Virus record (IMG/VR): IMGVR_UViG_3300005617_000593
Location: 1 to 21,620 of that record
From: a virus
Direction: 5' to 3' (one strand)
Length of the DNA stretch: 21,620 bases
In this document: piece by piece, positions 7,895 to 14,455 of the stretch
Layout of the letters: each line of letters starts with the position of its first letter
Position numbering within the stretch: position 1 is the first letter of the stretch
Translations under genes and position numbers: made by a program
Notes under the pieces: generated by a model
What the model saw: the letters and a program-made list of their open reading frames with translations, nothing else
Told to the model about the DNA's origin: nothing
The model's database searches: none

Positions 7895-8992
7895 ATGGGT
7901 GGTTTTGCAAATTCAATATCAAATAATGTAGATTGCGTATTTGCTAATAATGCAGATTTTAGCGGATCTGTTAGCCCTTCAGATACCAATGGATTACAAA
8001 CGAATGGTCAATTATGGGTGGGTTCAACAGCCCTTAATGGGGGAGGCACTCATGTTAATGTGGGTGCAATCACCTCTCCTTTAGGAACTGTCTCCATTGG
8101 ATATTCAACACCAAACATCACTTTAGACATCGCAGGTGGTTCGTCGGCTGTAGAACATCTTACTGGTGATACTGGTGGACAATTAAACCCTACAGCAAAC
8201 AATTTCAATACTGTTGGATCAGGAAGCATTACCATCGCCGGATCAGGAAGCACACTTACTACTCAATTGACAGGTTTGACAAATCATGCTGTGCTGGTTG
8301 GTGCTGGAACAACGACAATAACTAAGGTTGGACCAACAGCAACTTCAGGACAGGTTTTACAATCTGCTGGTGCAGCAGCAGACCCGGCCTTTAGCACTGC
8401 TACGTATCCTTCAACAACTACGATAAGCCAGTTGCTCTACTCCTCATCTGCTAACGTAGTTTCAGGATTAGCAACAGCTAATAAAGCAGTATTAACCACG
8501 GGAGCAACAGGAATACCTGTTTTAACCGCATTAGCGACAGATGGACAGCTTATCATAGGTTCAACAGCCGGGGTGCCAGCCGCAGCAACTTTGACCGCAG
8601 GAACAGGCGTTTCCATTGCAAATGGAAGTAACTCAATAACAATATCTGTATCTGCTAGCGGATTCACATGGACAGATGTAACCGGAGCCACACAAACAAT
8701 CGCAGTTCAGAACGGATATCTAACTGATAGAGGGGGAGGGGTAACATATACACTTCCTGCAACAGCCTCTATAGGAGATACGTTCAAAATTGTCGGGAAA
8801 TTGGGTCTAGCCACGATAACACCAAATGCAAACCAGCAGCTTCTTATTGGATCAGCTTCAGGTACTGTCGGCGCTACAGGAACAGCTGTCTCAAACAATG
8901 TGGGAGACTGCATAGAATTTGTTTGTACGACATCGGGAGCTAATACCATTTGGAGATCCACTTCTGTGGTTGGAACATGGACTTTAAATTGA
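7895..8992 (+). CDS. Repeat-containing tail fibre with beta C-domain
   Basis: This 365-residue protein is Gly/Thr/Ser/Ala-rich. It contains one clear copy of a unit shared with the next gene (HAVLVGAGTTTITKVGPTA then TSGQVLQSAGAAADPAF, about residues 130-165), then weaker units up to about 250. The last 105 residues are a distinct domain: GVTYTLPATASIGDTFKIVG, then QQLLIGSASGTVGATG, then IEFVCTTSGANTIWRSTSVVG. This TLPA..IGD.F.I.G...NTIW..... pattern is common at the C-termini of phage tail and fibre proteins. Start chosen at the ATG with AGGTAG upstream. It is likely a fibre whose C-domain is the tip. Confidence 0.65.
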   Translation: MGGFANSISNNVDCVFANNADFSGSVSPSDTNGLQTNGQLWVGSTALNGGGTHVNVGAITSPLGTVSIGYSTPNITLDIAGGSSAVEHLTGDTGGQLNPTANNFNTVGSGSITIAGSGSTLTTQLTGLTNHAVLVGAGTTTITKVGPTATSGQVLQSAGAAADPAFSTATYPSTTTISQLLYSSSANVVSGLATANKAVLTTGATGIPVLTALATDGQLIIGSTAGVPAAATLTAGTGVSIANGSNSITISVSASGFTWTDVTGATQTIAVQNGYLTDRGGGVTYTLPATASIGDTFKIVGKLGLATITPNANQQLLIGSASGTVGATGTAVSNNVGDCIEFVCTTSGANTIWRSTSVVGTWTLN

Positions 8993-9010
8993 TTTTAATG
9001 AGGACTAAAA

Positions 9011-10273
9011 ATGCCTACACCAGGAAATAGCATCAACGAAGCCACAACAGGGATTTGTGGATTCACTGGGACTGCGTTTACTTCTACTCCAGTAACCGCT
9101 CACGACGTCCTTATTGGAGGTTCAACATCAAGTACAATAGCACAAGCAGCCCCTACAGCGACCGCTGGAATACCTTTAGTTTCTGGTGGTTCCTCTGCCG
9201 ATCCATCGTTTACAACAGCAGTGGTAGCCGGAGGTGGTACAGGAGCAGTTACATTAACCGGAGTTTTGATTGGTAATGGCACATCAGCAGTTACAGGAAA
9301 TGCGGTTACTCAACATGATGTGTTAGTGGGCGGATCTTCTAATGCTATTACTTCTGTTGCTCCTTCAGCAACTTCTGGAGTACCTTTTATTTCTCAAGGA
9401 GCATCATCCGATCCAGTATTTGGAACGGCTGTAGTAGCGGGTGGTGGAACTGGAGCTACAAGTTTTACAGCATATACCCCTGTATGTGCGGGTACAACTA
9501 CAACAAACCCACTTCAAAGCGTTGCAAGCATTGGTACTTCTGGTCAAGTGTTGACGTCGAACGGTGCTAGCAATTTGCCTACATTTCAAACAGCTCCTAC
9601 AGGGGTATTTGCTCCTAATGCTAATATTCTTATTTTTGATGATTTCATCGGAACAATCTTTATTTCTGGAAATCAAGCCTTGTTATCACAGCAATCCTGG
9701 ACAACAACAGGAGGTTTTTTCACATCAGTTAGCGTGGCAGCAGGAACAAATCCAGGAGTTGTCGCAAATGGTTCATTTGCAGCAAATGATTCAGACCTGC
9801 GATTAGGTGGTACTTCTTTAAAACCATTTATCTTAGGTGGAGGTGCTTTAACAATAAATTGGATAATTTCACCGGCTATCTTATCAGGTGGAACAAATAG
9901 ATATACCTTACGTTTTGGTTTGGGGGACACCTCAAATGCTGATGAAGCTAACGGTGTATATTTTGAATATTCTGATAATATTAATAGTGGAAACTGGGTT
10001 ATAAAAACAGCCGCAGGTAGTTCTAGAACAACAACAAATAGCTCTACCGCTGTTACAACAGCGTTCCATAATGCTCAGATTTCCATAAATGCGGCTGGAA
10101 CTTCTGCCACTTTTACAATGGATGGCGTTTCTTTAGGGACGATTAATACCAACCTTCCTACACTTGGGATTTGGCCTTTTGTGGATGTAATAAGATCTTT
10201 AGGTACAATTGCCGCATCTTCCGTTATTGTAGATCTATTTTATTTGAACCAGAGTCTAACTACTGCTAGATAA
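9011..10273 (+). CDS. Repeat-containing fibre with lectin-like C-domain
   Basis: This 420-residue protein has two parts. Residues 28-200 are repeats: HDVLIGGSTSSTIAQAAPTA and HDVLVGGSSNAITSVAPSA, each followed by SG...S.GASSDP.F.TAVVAGGGTGA. They resemble a unit in the preceding gene and end with SGQVLTSNGASNLPTFQ. From about residue 205 (ILIFDDFIGTI) to the end is a beta-rich domain with GDTSNADEANGVYFEYSD, WVIKTAAGSSRTTTNSSTAV and ATFTMDGVSLGTI, which has the look of a concanavalin A/LamG-type jelly roll. Carbohydrate binding at the cell surface is inferred. GAGGA precedes the ATG. The 3' end overlaps the convergent minus-strand gene by 18 bases. Confidence 0.65.
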   Translation: MPTPGNSINEATTGICGFTGTAFTSTPVTAHDVLIGGSTSSTIAQAAPTATAGIPLVSGGSSADPSFTTAVVAGGGTGAVTLTGVLIGNGTSAVTGNAVTQHDVLVGGSSNAITSVAPSATSGVPFISQGASSDPVFGTAVVAGGGTGATSFTAYTPVCAGTTTTNPLQSVASIGTSGQVLTSNGASNLPTFQTAPTGVFAPNANILIFDDFIGTIFISGNQALLSQQSWTTTGGFFTSVSVAAGTNPGVVANGSFAANDSDLRLGGTSLKPFILGGGALTINWIISPAILSGGTNRYTLRFGLGDTSNADEANGVYFEYSDNINSGNWVIKTAAGSSRTTTNSSTAVTTAFHNAQISINAAGTSATFTMDGVSLGTINTNLPTLGIWPFVDVIRSLGTIAASSVIVDLFYLNQSLTTAR

Positions 10274-10534
10274 TGATTTTATATGTCGTTTAATTTTCTT
10301 ATTTTTTGATGGCGTGCATTTTTGATATGTCAGTTCAATAGCTAATTTTGCTGATCTTAGTTCGGCTTCTAAAATATAATGCTCCGCCTGCCATTCAGGA
10401 TTTTTTTCCATCTCTTCTTTAATTTGCTTAACTTTATCTTGCATAGCTTTTCTGACTTCGATGCAGCATGAGCAAACCCCTGTCAAAGAAGAAAAAAAGA
10501 AAAATGACAATAAAAAAATTGAAATCAATTTCAC
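10256..10534 (-). CDS. Small secreted Cys protein, family A copy 1
   Basis: A 92-residue product starts at GTG 10534 with GGAG 5 bases upstream. Residues 1-20 are a Sec signal peptide (KLISIFLLSFFFF core), then CSCCIEV (cysteines 21, 23, 24), a charged helical region with EWQAEHYILEAEL, one further cysteine near residue 73 (YQKC), and a basic, Ser-rich tail. It is clearly related to the protein encoded at 10843-11091: both share ISIFLL, CxCCIEV, EWQ, LE, AIEL and KCxP. Four conserved cysteines suggest disulphides outside the cytoplasm. No lipobox is clear. Its 3' end overlaps the convergent fibre gene by 18 bases. Function unknown. Confidence 0.6.
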   Translation of the reverse strand: MKLISIFLLSFFFFSSLTGVCSCCIEVRKAMQDKVKQIKEEMEKNPEWQAEHYILEAELRSAKLAIELTYQKCTPSKNKKIKRHIKSLSSSS

Positions 10535-10561
10535 AAAATCTCCATAGTGTTATTGATAAAC

Positions 10562-10804
10562 TCACCTTAATCGAGGTGGTAATGGATCAAAATCCGGCTG
10601 ATCCATCATAAATTTTATCTGTTCAAAAGCATCGGTATATCCTTCTAAATACTTTAAACGATATGGATCCTTTTCGGTCTTATCTATTCGGATTATTTGC
10701 ATTTCTTCCAATGTTTCCTGGATATAAAAATATGCCTTCTCACAGTTGCATGAGTAGCACAAAGAACTACAAACTATCATGAAGAACAAAATAATTTTTT
10801 TCAT
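10562..10804 (-). CDS. Small secreted protein, family B copy 1
   Basis: I start this at ATG 10804 with AGGG 5 bases upstream; an in-frame GTG lies 6 bases earlier. The 80-residue product has a signal peptide (MKKIILFFMIVCSSLCYS), then CNCEKAYFYI, a helical region with DPYRLKYLEGYTDAFEQIKFMM, and a Pro-rich end (DQPDFDPLPPRLR). It is homologous to the protein at 11119-11352 (shared NCE, FxI, DPY, Y-EGY, IK, MD-P). It sits between two family A genes, so each B gene is followed by an A gene. A periplasmic or surface location is inferred from the signal peptide. I do not recognise a named family. Confidence 0.6.
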   Translation of the reverse strand: MKKIILFFMIVCSSLCYSCNCEKAYFYIQETLEEMQIIRIDKTEKDPYRLKYLEGYTDAFEQIKFMMDQPDFDPLPPRLR

Positions 10805-10842
10805 ATGCACCCTGAATTTTTACTTTATGTAGGATCACTTTT

Positions 10843-11091
10843 TTAAAATTTTCTTTTTTTAATATTAGGATTGCATTTGTGTTTGATCAGTTCTATTGCA
10901 AATTTTGTCCCTTGAATATCCCCTTCTAAATGATAGTAGTTGACTTGCCACTCCAGCTCTTTTGCCAACATTTCCTCAAGTTGAGAAACTCGTTGAATAA
11001 GTAATTTTTTTACTTCTATACAACATGGACAAGTCCCTTCTAATGAAAAAACTGATAAGAATGTCAAAAGAAAAATTGAAATTGTTTTCAA
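10843..11091 (-). CDS. Small secreted Cys protein, family A copy 2
   Basis: The frame starts at TTG 11091, with AAGGAG 9 bases upstream; no ATG lies near. The 82-residue product has a signal peptide (KTISIFLLTFLSVFSLEG), then CPCCIEV with cysteines at 21, 23 and 24, a charged helical stretch (RVSQLEEMLAKELEWQVNYY), and a last cysteine in HKCNP. The cysteine pattern and helix match the family A protein at 10256-10534, but the C-terminal tail is shorter. Both A copies use non-ATG starts, so expression may be low. It follows the family B copy 2 gene by 27 bases in the same minus-strand operon. Confidence 0.6.
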   Translation of the reverse strand: MKTISIFLLTFLSVFSLEGTCPCCIEVKKLLIQRVSQLEEMLAKELEWQVNYYHLEGDIQGTKFAIELIKHKCNPNIKKRKF

Positions 11092-11118
11092 GTTTACTCT
11101 CCTTTTAGTAGGTTAAAC

Positions 11119-11352
11119 TCATTTTTCTCTATAAGGTTTTTGAGCTTGTGGGCTATCCATTATTTCTTTTATATGCTTTAAACAGGCTAAATAGCCCTCA
11201 ACATAATCATTATAAGGATCTTGAGTGTGAGTCAAATCAAATCCCTCTATTTCTGATATAGTTTTATCAATAAAAAAGGAAACCCTTTCACAGTTATAGG
11301 AAAACCCTAATGTAGAGAATGCAAGAAAAAAGATTAAAAAAATATTTTGCAT
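11119..11352 (-). CDS. Small secreted protein, family B copy 2
   Basis: This 77-residue product starts at ATG 11352 with AAAGGAAA 4 bases upstream, and is the first gene of the four-gene minus-strand insert. It has a signal peptide (QNIFLIFFLAFSTLGFS), then YNCERVSFFI, DPYNDYVEGYLACLKHIKEIMDSP, and a short basic tail. It differs from copy 1 in having only one of the two N-terminal cysteines (YNCE against CNCE) and an extra one in ACLKH. A -10-like TATATA lies about 25 bases upstream on the minus strand, with TTGATT 19 bases further, which is a weak promoter fit. Function unknown; a secreted pair with family A is inferred. Confidence 0.6.
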   Translation of the reverse strand: MQNIFLIFFLAFSTLGFSYNCERVSFFIDKTISEIEGFDLTHTQDPYNDYVEGYLACLKHIKEIMDSPQAQKPYREK

Positions 11353-11422
11353 AAATTTCCTTTGCGTTACACTTATATATGACAGTTTTAGAGAAAAAAA
11401 TCAATAGAAAAAGGTTTAAGTT

Positions 11423-11575
11423 ATGCCGCTGAAACATGGGAAATCAAAAAAAACAATTGGAAAAAATATTAAAGAGATGGAAGAGTCGAGGCACCCACGA
11501 AGGCAAGCAATCGCTGCGGCTTTAAATGAAGCTAGAAAAAGTGGGGCAAAGATCCCTAAACCGAAAAAAAAATGA
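11423..11575 (+). CDS. DUF6496-like small basic protein
   Basis: This 50-residue protein reads MPLKHGKSKKTIGKNIKEM, then ESRHPRRQAIAAALNEARKSGAK and a Lys-rich end. The pattern MPLKxGKSKKTIxxNIKEx followed by P-(R/K)-QAIAxAL is one I recognise as the small DUF6496 family, common in phages and bacterial genomes, with no known function. It is very basic, with a short helix at about 29-38, and could bind nucleic acid. AAGG lies 8 bases before the ATG. It opens the three-gene plus-strand group that ends at 12065, and the next gene starts 6 bases after its stop. Confidence 0.7.
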   Translation: MPLKHGKSKKTIGKNIKEMEESRHPRRQAIAAALNEARKSGAKIPKPKKK

Positions 11576-11581
11576 GGTTAT

Positions 11582-11872
11582 ATGCGAATTCAAAAAACAT
11601 CTGATGAACTGCGATCAACGAATATACTTCCAAAATCAAGAGCTAAAAGTGCTCCTCCAATATATGAGAGGCACGACAAATTTCAATTTGGTACAAACCC
11701 AATGAAAATGTCGGCTTTTGAAAAAAGTAGAGCCGCATTGGAAGTTGAAGAAAGAGAAATGGCTAGAAAAAAATATATTAAAGGCATCCAAGGATGCGAT
11801 GGAGGGTTATATGAACATGATCAAGAAAAGTCTGAGTCTACTTGTCCTCTTAATACTAGGGGGTCTGTCTAG
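11582..11872 (+). CDS. Unknown polar protein
   Basis: This 96-residue protein starts at ATG 11582 with GAGG 5 bases upstream. It is polar and charged, without signal peptide or membrane span. It has the motif KSRAKSAPPIYERHDKFQFG (about residues 18-37) and a helical, charged part EKSRAALEVEEREMARKKYI (47-66). The last 20 residues overlap the start of the lipoprotein gene in another frame. The Pro-Pro-Ile-Tyr and FQFG parts are memorable, but I do not recognise a family. The gene order (DUF6496, this protein, lipoprotein) suggests a co-expressed late accessory group. Confidence 0.55.
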   Translation: MRIQKTSDELRSTNILPKSRAKSAPPIYERHDKFQFGTNPMKMSAFEKSRAALEVEEREMARKKYIKGIQGCDGGLYEHDQEKSESTCPLNTRGSV

Positions 11873-12065
11873 TTGCCAATATCTGCCACAACTAGCCCAA
11901 TCATTAGAAGAAATCGAAAATGATACTGCTATCATGGTTGAAGTGGACAAAGAAGCCATGCAAAAAGAAACAGATCTACATATTCTTGTAGATGTGGTTA
12001 ATAAGGAGCCAGTTTCACAACCAGCTCCTATTCAAGTGCCCTTTAAGCCTGCGACTGGGACTTAG
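11811..12065 (+). CDS. Small lipoprotein, o-spanin-like
   Basis: I start this at ATG 11811, which has GGAGGG 4 bases upstream, instead of an earlier in-frame ATG at 11718. The 84-residue product has a lipoprotein signal peptide: basic start (MIKKS), hydrophobic core (LSLLVLLILGG) and a lipobox LSSC with the cysteine at residue 22, followed by Gln, which favours the outer membrane. The mature 63 residues are acidic and helical, then Pro-rich (EPVSQPAPIQVPFKPATGT). Small, Pro-rich outer-membrane lipoproteins that overlap an upstream frame are typical of Rz1-type o-spanins. The upstream frame has no membrane span, so a spanin pair is not proven. The 3' end overlaps recT by 23 bases. Confidence 0.6.
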   Translation: MNMIKKSLSLLVLLILGGLSSCQYLPQLAQSLEEIENDTAIMVEVDKEAMQKETDLHILVDVVNKEPVSQPAPIQVPFKPATGT

Positions 12066-12813
12066 ATTCTTCACGTTTTTTCCATTTTTGGAAATCGGTT
12101 AAGAATTTTTCCCTATCGCTATAATCATCAATGGATTGGACGATTTTCTTCTTCCAATGGGCTGCATATTTCTGTATGTAAGACCTAATCCATTGATGAT
12201 CTGATTCTGGATAATCTTTTAAAAATTCAATCATTCTAGATTCAGCCTCTTCAGCATTTTCTGGACCTTCTTCCGCAGTGATTGTAGAAATTATCTCACA
12301 TTTTGCATCTCTAATTTCGCCTTCTACGTAGGCTGTTCCTATGATGTCAGGGAATAACCGCCTAGCTAGCCTGCTCATCGCTCTAGAATAAAGCATGTCC
12401 TCTGCATAAGATTTCCAGACAGCACGCGAGGCTAATCCCGCACGCTGAGCATCTTCAATTGTAAATTGAGAGGTAAATGTATCTCCGTTGTCAGACCTCT
12501 TTCCTTCTAGAATGCATTTAGTTGCATCGCAGTGTTTCACGCATATGCTATGACCAGCTTTTCTAACCATAGCATTCATTAGTCTAGCCGATATTTCGAT
12601 CTTCCCCTGAATATTCCAAAGTCCTCCATTAAGTGCAGTCATCGGTTTAATTCCAAGTTCCTGAGCTGCAAGAAGAACCATCAAGATTTTTTGCTCGGAT
12701 CCGACTCCTGCATATAAACCAGATGCTGCCGCATTCCTAGCTATAATTTGCATAGTCTGAAAGTCATTTTCTTGAGGTACGTAACTTTGTTTAAGTGCTA
12801 TAGCGTTTTCCAT
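12043..12813 (-). CDS. recT: RecT-like single-strand annealing protein
   Basis: This 256-residue protein matches a widespread phage family usually annotated as RecT-like recombinase. Visible features are LAAQELGIKPMTAL (residues 48-61), IQGKIEISARLMNAMVRKAG (68-87), CILEGKRSDNGDTFTSQFTI (100-119), DAQRAGL (121-127), the strongly conserved W-SYAEDMLYSRAMSRLARRLF (133-154), then DIIGTAYVEGEI. Such proteins bind single-stranded DNA and anneal it to complementary strands during phage replication and recombination. The gene lies directly downstream of a PD-(D/E)XK nuclease, like the Red/RecET pairs. AAAGGAAAGGA precedes its ATG. The C-terminal 85 residues are charged and more variable. Family membership is firmer than the exact RecT label. 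Confidence 0.7.
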   Translation of the reverse strand: MENAIALKQSYVPQENDFQTMQIIARNAAASGLYAGVGSEQKILMVLLAAQELGIKPMTALNGGLWNIQGKIEISARLMNAMVRKAGHSICVKHCDATKCILEGKRSDNGDTFTSQFTIEDAQRAGLASRAVWKSYAEDMLYSRAMSRLARRLFPDIIGTAYVEGEIRDAKCEIISTITAEEGPENAEEAESRMIEFLKDYPESDHQWIRSYIQKYAAHWKKKIVQSIDDYSDREKFLTDFQKWKKREESKSQSQA

Positions 12814-12870
12814 ATTTTCCTTTCCTTTTTATCTTTGTTTTCTATATAGTTGAGGTATCCTGAATTGGAT

Positions 12871-13467
12871 TTACACTAGGGAATCATGAAATTCATGATT
12901 TCCTTTTTTCATAAATTCAATCTCTTTCTGTTTCTTAGACTTATCGAAAAAATTTCTGTAGACATCTAGACATTTTAGAAACAGATCAAAGTTTTCTTGG
13001 TATACATAGCTAATGGGCTCTTTTCCAAATTTGGATATTTTTACAAATTCAATTTTTTTGATGTCATATCCTTCTTTCTTAGCAAGATAGCTATAAGCAG
13101 ATCCCTGCAAGGGCCATGTCTTCCCTTCATTTAAAGAGGTTTTGAAATCGACAAGAACCAATCCATCATTGTCTTCATAAATTGCATCGCATTCTCCTGT
13201 GATCATTAAATCATCACAGAAAAATCTCTTGGGCTTTTCTAAAAATTTTCTAGGAAGCCACTTAAAAAAGCTTTCGACATAACCCTGTAAGCTATCATCG
13301 TAGCTGGATATTCCAATGTTATTGATGAGTGCATCACAGATCTCATGCACTTTTGTTCCTCTGTCAGCGGCCTTTTTTAAAACCTCCACATCAACAACGG
13401 ATAATCCGGAAAAAGGAAAAAGAACTTCTGTAACCCTATCGTAATCTTGAAAATTTCTGGTTGTCAT
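12871..13467 (-). CDS. PD-(D/E)XK exonuclease (RecB/Cas4-like)
   Basis: This 198-residue protein carries the full active-site pattern of a RecB/Cas4-type nuclease: RGTKVHE with His41, GECDAI with Asp94, VDFKTS with Asp107 and Lys109, and the QxxxY motif QGSAY (Gln121 to Tyr125). Such proteins act as 5' to 3' exonucleases that resect DNA ends for the annealing protein encoded downstream. The start overlaps the upstream stop (ATGA) with AGGG 7 bases before it. The basic-acidic C-terminus (KQKEIEFMKKGNHEF) overlaps an inverted repeat at 12878-12909. Role in the leftward operon: the nuclease partner of the RecT-like protein. It is shorter than lambda Exo (226 residues) but complete in motifs. Confidence 0.8.
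   Translation of the reverse strand: MTTRNFQDYDRVTEVLFPFSGLSVVDVEVLKKAADRGTKVHEICDALINNIGISSYDDSLQGYVESFFKWLPRKFLEKPKRFFCDDLMITGECDAIYEDNDGLVLVDFKTSLNEGKTWPLQGSAYSYLAKKEGYDIKKIEFVKISKFGKEPISYVYQENFDLFLKCLDVYRNFFDKSKKQKEIEFMKKGNHEFHDSLV
12878..12909 (+). terminator. Intrinsic terminator for rightward transcripts
   Basis: AATCATGAA (12882-12890) and TTCATGATT (12892-12900) are exact inverted repeats one base apart. They are extended by a G-T wobble and then AGG/CCT, and six T follow at 12904-12909. On the plus strand this is a good intrinsic terminator; on the minus strand no T run follows. It lies inside the 3' end of the exonuclease gene, so it would stop rightward transcripts that read through 12065. 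Confidence 0.5.
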
Positions 13468-13646
13468 AAAAAATCCCTATTGGTTAACATGGTTTTGTCA
13501 TATAGACTCATGACATGACGATGATCTTTTTCTGTCGCATCCAGATCAAGGTCAAGATCACTAAAACAAACGTGTAGATCGCCATCTACCTCTATACCAT
13601 GCAGGGATAAGAGCTCTGCATGGCTATATTGCTCCCAATATAACAT
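13464..13646 (-). CDS. Small acidic protein of leftward operon
   Basis: I start this at ATG 13646, because GGAGG lies 5 bases upstream (13652-13656) and the stop of the previous gene is one base away. A longer frame from 13685 lacks such a site. The 60-residue product is acidic (residues 17-37 contain DGDLHVCFSDLDLDLDATEK) with a short C-terminal tail. Its stop overlaps the nuclease start by ATGA, so translation is coupled to the recombination genes. No known motif is visible. It might regulate or inhibit host nucleases, as small acidic genes beside recombination genes sometimes do, but this is speculation. Confidence 0.6.
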   Translation of the reverse strand: MLYWEQYSHAELLSLHGIEVDGDLHVCFSDLDLDLDATEKDHRHVMSLYDKTMLTNRDFL

Positions 13647-13647
13647 A

Positions 13648-13827
13648 TTAGCCTCCGTAATATTGTTTAAGTTCCCTAATACCATTAGTCATTTTGAACA
13701 CCTCATAAGAATATCTTTCTAACTCTTCGCACACATCTTGACAAAACTTTTTTTCATCTGCCGATGCATTTTCTAAATTTACACAGAGTCTATCCGCAAC
13801 CTCTATGAGTTCATCTAAAGCTGACAT
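13648..13827 (-). CDS. Small helical protein, first gene of leftward operon
   Basis: A 59-residue minus-strand frame starts at ATG 13827, preceded by AAGGAAGGAG 7 bases upstream, the strongest ribosome site in the operon. The product MSALDELIEVADRLCVNLEN... is helical and acidic, with heptad-like leucines in the first 30 residues, CQDVCEELERYSYEVFK in the middle, and GIRELKQYYGG at the end. It ends one base before the next start. It is the promoter-proximal gene, where lambda-like phages place antiterminators or small host-takeover proteins; it lacks an arginine-rich N-arm like lambda N, so antitermination is not supported. Family not recognised. Confidence 0.6.
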   Translation of the reverse strand: MSALDELIEVADRLCVNLENASADEKKFCQDVCEELERYSYEVFKMTNGIRELKQYYGG

Positions 13828-13883
13828 TTTTTCACTCCTTCCTTGACGTTTTTTACTAGGTCCTTTACAATCATCTTGAACCT

Positions 13884-13912
13884 ACCATAACATGTTTGGT
13901 ATTTTCACACAA
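13884..13912 (-). promoter_or_regulatory. Leftward early promoter
   Basis: On the minus strand TTGTGT (13907-13912) and TATGGT (13884-13889) are 17 bases apart and point to the leftward recombination operon. The site overlaps the rightward promoter at 13896-13924, so one protein bound there could control both. The untranslated leader can form a 7-pair hairpin (TAGGTTC with GGACCTA). Confidence 0.5.
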
Positions 13913-13924
13913 TATATTTATGAT
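13896..13924 (+). promoter_or_regulatory. Rightward promoter of the HTH regulator
   Basis: TTGGTA (13896-13901) and TATGAT (13919-13924) are exactly 17 bases apart, about 29 bases before the ATG at 13953. Its -35 lies inside the spacer of the leftward promoter. The palindrome AACATGTT (13889-13896) is centred near the -35 and could be an operator. A GG-TTTGTAT-like half site follows on the other strand (13921-13930). Confidence 0.5.
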
Positions 13925-13952
13925 ACAAACCAAAAAAAGTTAGGAAATCTCT

Positions 13953-14237
13953 ATGAAATTAAAAGAATATCTTGATGAATATGGAATCCCAATGACAGTT
14001 TTTGCACGAAAAATTGGAGTTTCAGATGCGACAATTTCCAATATACTTTATCGCGATAAAGACTTAAGGCTCAGTACTGCATTGCGAATTGAGGCAGTCA
14101 CCAAAAGCCAAGTTACGTGCGTTGAATTGCTACCTGCTAAGTTCCTTTCTTTCTCACCTAAAGAAAAATTAAATAAAACCAATAACAGAAAAAATATGAA
14201 CGAAAAGAAGATGGAACATCCCAAAAAACCTAAGTAA
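13953..14237 (+). CDS. Small HTH (Xre/Cro-like) regulator
   Basis: This 94-residue protein has an N-terminal Xre/Cro-type helix-turn-helix: MKLKEYLDEYGIPMTVFARK then IGVSDATISNIL, with the turn at GVS (22-24) and recognition helix at 25-32, followed by STALRIEAVT. The C-terminal 30 residues are basic and disordered (KLNKTNNRKNMNEKKM). It lacks the protease-type C-terminal domain of lambda CI, so it is a Cro-like switch or short repressor and not a RecA-cleaved one. It is encoded opposite the leftward operon, with overlapping divergent promoters. TTAGGA precedes the ATG. Which phase it favours (lytic or lysogenic) cannot be read from sequence. Confidence 0.75.
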   Translation: MKLKEYLDEYGIPMTVFARKIGVSDATISNILYRDKDLRLSTALRIEAVTKSQVTCVELLPAKFLSFSPKEKLNKTNNRKNMNEKKMEHPKKPK

Positions 14238-14414
14238 AAAAGTGTTAAAAGAGTTTGTCGTAAGTTTATCCAATAGATTTCGCATATATTCTCCTAAAAA
14301 CATAGGTAAGAAAATTTGTCATCTCGAAAAACTTTCAATTTAATTCTTTACGCTTTATCGTAGGAAATCGAAGAGAAAAAGAAAAGGTGTAATTTTTCTC
14401 AACTAAAAAAAGTG

Positions 14415-14443
14415 TTGCAAAGTTCTTTTGTAGATTTTATATG
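14415..14443 (+). promoter_or_regulatory. Promoter in the post-regulator leader
   Basis: TTGCAA (14415-14420) and TATATG (14438-14443) are 17 bases apart. A transcript would begin near 14450 and run into the perfect hairpin and terminator that follow. The stretch 14238-14414 before it shows no gene and no clear signal. Confidence 0.4.
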
Positions 14444-14455
14444 AGAGAAAAGGCA

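Larger units (their letters stand above)
10256..11352 (-). repeat. Tandem duplication of a two-gene cassette
   Basis: Four minus-strand genes are arranged B2-A2-B1-A1 in reading order. A1/A2 and B1/B2 are related at the protein level, with conserved signal peptides, cysteines and EGY, EWQ and AIEL motifs. The copies have diverged at the DNA level, so the duplication is not recent. Confidence 0.75.
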
